Of a stretch of 7,395 bases of DNA, positions 6,131 through 7,395 are shown piece after piece. Numbering within the stretch: the first letter of the stretch is position 1; every line of letters begins with the position of its first letter. Origin of the DNA: JAZSQZ01 sp045538175 (GTDB lineage: Bacteria > Bacillota > Clostridia > Christensenellales > UBA1242); assembly GCA_045538175.1 (NCBI GenBank), contig JAZSQZ010000040.1, positions 1 to 7,395 of the forward strand, read 5' to 3'. Both the position numbers and the translations under genes were made by a program. The notes beneath the pieces were generated by a model that ran no database searches, was not told the origin of the DNA, and saw nothing but the letters and a program-made list of their open reading frames with translations.

Positions 6131-6517
6131 ATGGGAAGAAAAAAACTTATAGTATGCAATTTAAATTTTGATGGCAAACAAACAATTCAAGAAAAGATTT
6201 TGTCAATGTTTTCACCAGAAAACTTGATTAACTGTTTCTCTGAAAAAAATTACTATAACTATAAAGAAGTTATTGACCACGCAAATATTCAAATGTTGTT
6301 AAATGACGAAGAGCTTATGTCAACAATTACAGCATTTTTTGAAAATAGTTTAAACACAAGTGTTACAAGCAAGGCAACATTTATGCACAGAAACACCTTA
6401 AACTATCGTCTTGATAAAGTTCAAAAACTTACAGGTCTAAACCTTAAAATATTTGAACATGCTGTTGTTTTTAGAAACCTTTTAGTTATCGATAGTATCA
6501 TTAAAAACTATAACTAA
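6131..6517 (+). CDS. Small PucR/CdaR-type helix-turn-helix protein
   Basis: The C-terminal half (about 61-120) matches the helix-turn-helix that ends PucR/CdaR-family regulators. It starts ITAFFENSLN, has TSKATFMHRNTLNYRLDKV (79-97) with the typical HRNTLxYRL core, then QKLTGLNL, and ends in a helix (FEHAVVFRNLLVID). Family members usually carry a long N-terminal sensing region. Here only about 60 unassigned residues precede it and the protein is 128 residues long, so a sensor must come from elsewhere if one is needed. GAGG six bases before the ATG overlaps the region of the upstream stop, so translation is probably coupled to the ATPase-like gene. The stop overlaps that of the convergent gene by four bases. 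DNA binding is a confident inference; the target and any ligand are unknown. Confidence 0.85.
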   Translation: MGRKKLIVCNLNFDGKQTIQEKILSMFSPENLINCFSEKNYYNYKEVIDHANIQMLLNDEELMSTITAFFENSLNTSVTSKATFMHRNTLNYRLDKVQKLTGLNLKIFEHAVVFRNLLVIDSIIKNYN

Positions 6518-6876
6518 TCAAAATCATATTCATCAACTTTAACAAACTCACAAATTTTAGGTGGGTTTGTTTTTTTGTTGTTTTTAGGGGTAAAAAGTGT
6601 GCTTATTGGATTATCTCCTGATTTGCTGAATAAACTTAAAATGTTTGATATGTCAAAATTTCCACCACCTAAAAGGTTTGGAATTAGAGAAGACAATATG
6701 CTGTTATTTGTATTGTTTGTTTGAGTTTGTTGATTTTGGTTTGTGATAGTTTTTCCATCAAAAGTTGTTTCAGGGTAAATGTTAGAAAAGTTTTCATTAT
6801 TATTGTTTTGTGCTTGATTTGTGTTGCCTTTATGTAAAAGGTTTGATAGCAAAGGCATAATTTGATTTATGTCCAT
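6514..6876 (-). CDS. Unrecognised Asn/Gln-rich small protein
   Basis: I do not recognise this 120-residue protein. Two similar short hydrophobic stretches, IMPLLSNLL (6-14) and LSSLIPNLLGGG (61-72), flank a low-complexity middle rich in Asn, Gln and Thr (about 18-59). A second hydrophobic segment, FDISNILSLF (74-83), follows, and the tail is acidic and aromatic (VDEYDFD). There is no signal peptide and no transmembrane helix of full length. The gene looks real: AAAAGGA lies seven bases before the ATG on the minus strand, a TATAAT lies upstream, and the frame is open to a stop that overlaps the HTH gene by four bases. It diverges from 6952-7266 across 75 bases, so the two may be co-regulated. 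The hydrophobic stretches could mediate self-assembly; this is a guess. Confidence 0.65.
   Translation of the reverse strand: MDINQIMPLLSNLLHKGNTNQAQNNNNENFSNIYPETTFDGKTITNQNQQTQTNNTNNSILSSLIPNLLGGGNFDISNILSLFSKSGDNPISTLFTPKNNKKTNPPKICEFVKVDEYDFD
6541..6576 (+). terminator. Intrinsic terminator of the ATPase-HTH operon, inside the convergent gene
   Basis: Arms 6541-6551 and 6561-6571 pair over 11 positions (AACAAACUCAC with GUGGGUUUGUU, including one U-G wobble) around a 9-base loop. They are followed by a T run and then TTGTTTTT. On the opposite strand the wobble becomes an A-C mismatch, so the signal favours plus-strand transcripts. It lies 24 bases after the HTH stop, within the last codons of the minus-strand gene. 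Confidence 0.8.
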
Positions 6877-6900
6877 TTTTATTTCCTTTTAAAAAATAAC

Positions 6901-6926
6901 ATTATAAGTATATGTAAACATATAAT
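6901..6926. promoter_or_regulatory. Divergent promoter region with a 16-bp inverted repeat
   Basis: TATAAT boxes face both ways: minus-strand at 6906-6901 for the Asn-rich gene and plus-strand at 6921-6926 for the gene at 6952. Between and partly over them lies TATATGT-AA-ACATATA (6909-6924), a perfect 7-2-7 inverted repeat. Neither -10 has a convincing -35 at 17 bases, which would suit an activator or another sigma factor. In AT-rich DNA the palindrome could be chance. Confidence 0.5.
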
Positions 6927-6951
6927 AAAATAGTTAAAAATAGGAGAAGTT

Positions 6952-7266
6952 ATGAAAAGCAATCTTTTTGATTTTGGTAAAGAAAAATTAGACGATAATG
7001 AGAAAAAGATTACAGAAGAAGAATTAAAAGAAAAAGCAACTCAAAAAAATATCGATGTTGACTCTGCAAAAAATATATATGATAAGTATAAAGACTGCTC
7101 AAAAGAAGAGCTTTTAGAAAAACTTCACTCTGTTATATCAAATGGCAAGAAAGATGGCAGTATAACAAACGATAAAATCAATCAAACCGTCAAACAGTTG
7201 TCGCCATTTTTAAACGAAAATCAAAAAAACTTCTTAAATTCAATCTTGCAGGAGATAAATGATTAG
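6952..7266 (+). CDS. Unrecognised small charged helical protein
   Basis: I do not recognise this 104-residue cytosolic-looking protein. It is rich in Lys, Glu, Asp and Asn, has one Cys (residue 49) and no signal peptide or membrane segment. The second half looks like a compact helical domain, with SKEELLEKL (50-58), then a short loop NGKKDGSIT (64-72), and then LSPFLNENQKNFLNSILQEI (83-102). The loop GKKDGSITNDKI somewhat resembles a calcium-binding EF-hand loop but lacks the full set of acidic ligands. AGGAG lies five bases before the ATG. It diverges from the Asn-rich gene and its last eight bases overlap the start of the next gene, so it is probably the first gene of an operon continuing beyond the window. 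Confidence 0.75.
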   Translation: MKSNLFDFGKEKLDDNEKKITEEELKEKATQKNIDVDSAKNIYDKYKDCSKEELLEKLHSVISNGKKDGSITNDKINQTVKQLSPFLNENQKNFLNSILQEIND

Positions 7267-7395
7267 TTTTAAAAAAATCGACCCAGAAATCATAAAAACG
7301 GTTTCTCTTCTTGAAAATAAGGATGAAACTTTAGACTGTGTTGTATATGTAAATTCTTATTTTAAAAGCAAAGAAAAGTTTATTGATAAATATAA
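7259..7395 (+). CDS. N-terminal fragment of an unidentified protein, cut by the window edge
   Basis: An open frame starts at the ATG at 7259, overlapping the previous gene by eight bases, with AGGAG at 7250-7254. The 45 visible codons read MISFKKIDPEIIKTVSLLEN and on through DCVVYVNSYFKSKEKFIDKY. The KIDPE start, the hydrophobic strand DCVVYVNS and the following Lys-rich helix resemble the inhibitor-type propeptide at the front of some subtilisin-like (S8) peptidases in Clostridia. This is a weak resemblance from memory and no catalytic residue is in view. The tight overlap indicates an operon with the small protein upstream. Confidence 0.6.
   Translation, partial: MISFKKIDPEIIKTVSLLENKDETLDCVVYVNSYFKSKEKFIDKY

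Noticed and set aside
6919..6926. Sporulation sigma-E -10 (CATATAAT) before the gene at 6952
   Set aside because: The -10 resembles the consensus but no acceptable -35 was found at the right distance, and such matches are common in AT-rich DNA.
7015..7170. EF-hand calcium-binding loop in the 104-residue protein
   Set aside because: GKKDGSITNDKI lacks acidic residues at several ligand positions and no second hand is visible.
1..7395. tRNA or rRNA genes, CRISPR repeats, insertion sequences, attachment sites
   Set aside because: No cloverleaf-like sequence, regular spaced repeats, transposase or terminal inverted repeats were seen on reading both strands.

Overview
The window is AT-rich (A/T-heavy coding and intergenic DNA, strong AGGAG-type ribosome binding sites). 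It carries a CtsR repressor with a matching heptad operator, a ClpC unfoldase and a long-form ribosome hibernation factor. That combination points to a low-GC Bacillota, most likely an uncultured gut Clostridia-type bacterium; the lineage is inferred from gene content, not from a marker gene.

Layout. Bases 1-394 (minus) hold the N-terminal part of a Y-family DNA polymerase (DinB-like). It is divergent from a stress operon, ctsR (545-1003), clpC (1005-3473) and then hpf (3534-4064), which ends at a clear intrinsic terminator. The ctsR promoter is a near-perfect sigma-A site with a perfect CtsR box at the expected transcription start. The mcsA and mcsB genes that usually lie between ctsR and clpC are missing. 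A second hairpin at 4105-4140 serves the convergent minus-strand gene 4145-5332. That gene encodes a PLP-dependent alpha-oxoamine synthase closest, from memory, to Bacteroides serine palmitoyltransferase.

The 142-base divergent region 5333-5474 contains promoters facing both ways, an 18-bp Rex-like palindrome at the synthase start site, and a 12-bp palindrome over the -10 of the opposite promoter. That promoter drives a two-gene unit. The first gene (5475-6119) is an ABC-type ATPase that keeps its ATP-binding Walker A but has lost the Q-loop Gln, the LSGGQ glycines, the catalytic Glu, the D-loop Asp and the H-loop His. The second (6131-6517) is a short protein with a PucR/CdaR-type C-terminal helix-turn-helix. 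I read the pair as a candidate ATP-binding pseudoenzyme coupled to a DNA-binding partner, and it is the most unusual system here. Its terminator lies inside the 3' end of the convergent gene 6514-6876, with which it shares a 4-base stop-codon overlap.

The right end has two small unrecognised genes diverging from a shared 75-base region with a 16-bp inverted repeat: 6514-6876 (minus, Asn-rich) and 6952-7266 (plus, charged and helical). The latter overlaps the start of a further gene that runs off the window at 7395.

Functionally, the left half is protein quality control plus ribosome hibernation, probably under one heat-responsive repressor. The right half is an amino-lipid or amino-ketone synthase facing a putative dedicated regulator pair. 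No RNA genes, insertion sequences or CRISPR arrays were seen. All family assignments are from reading motifs; no database search was run.
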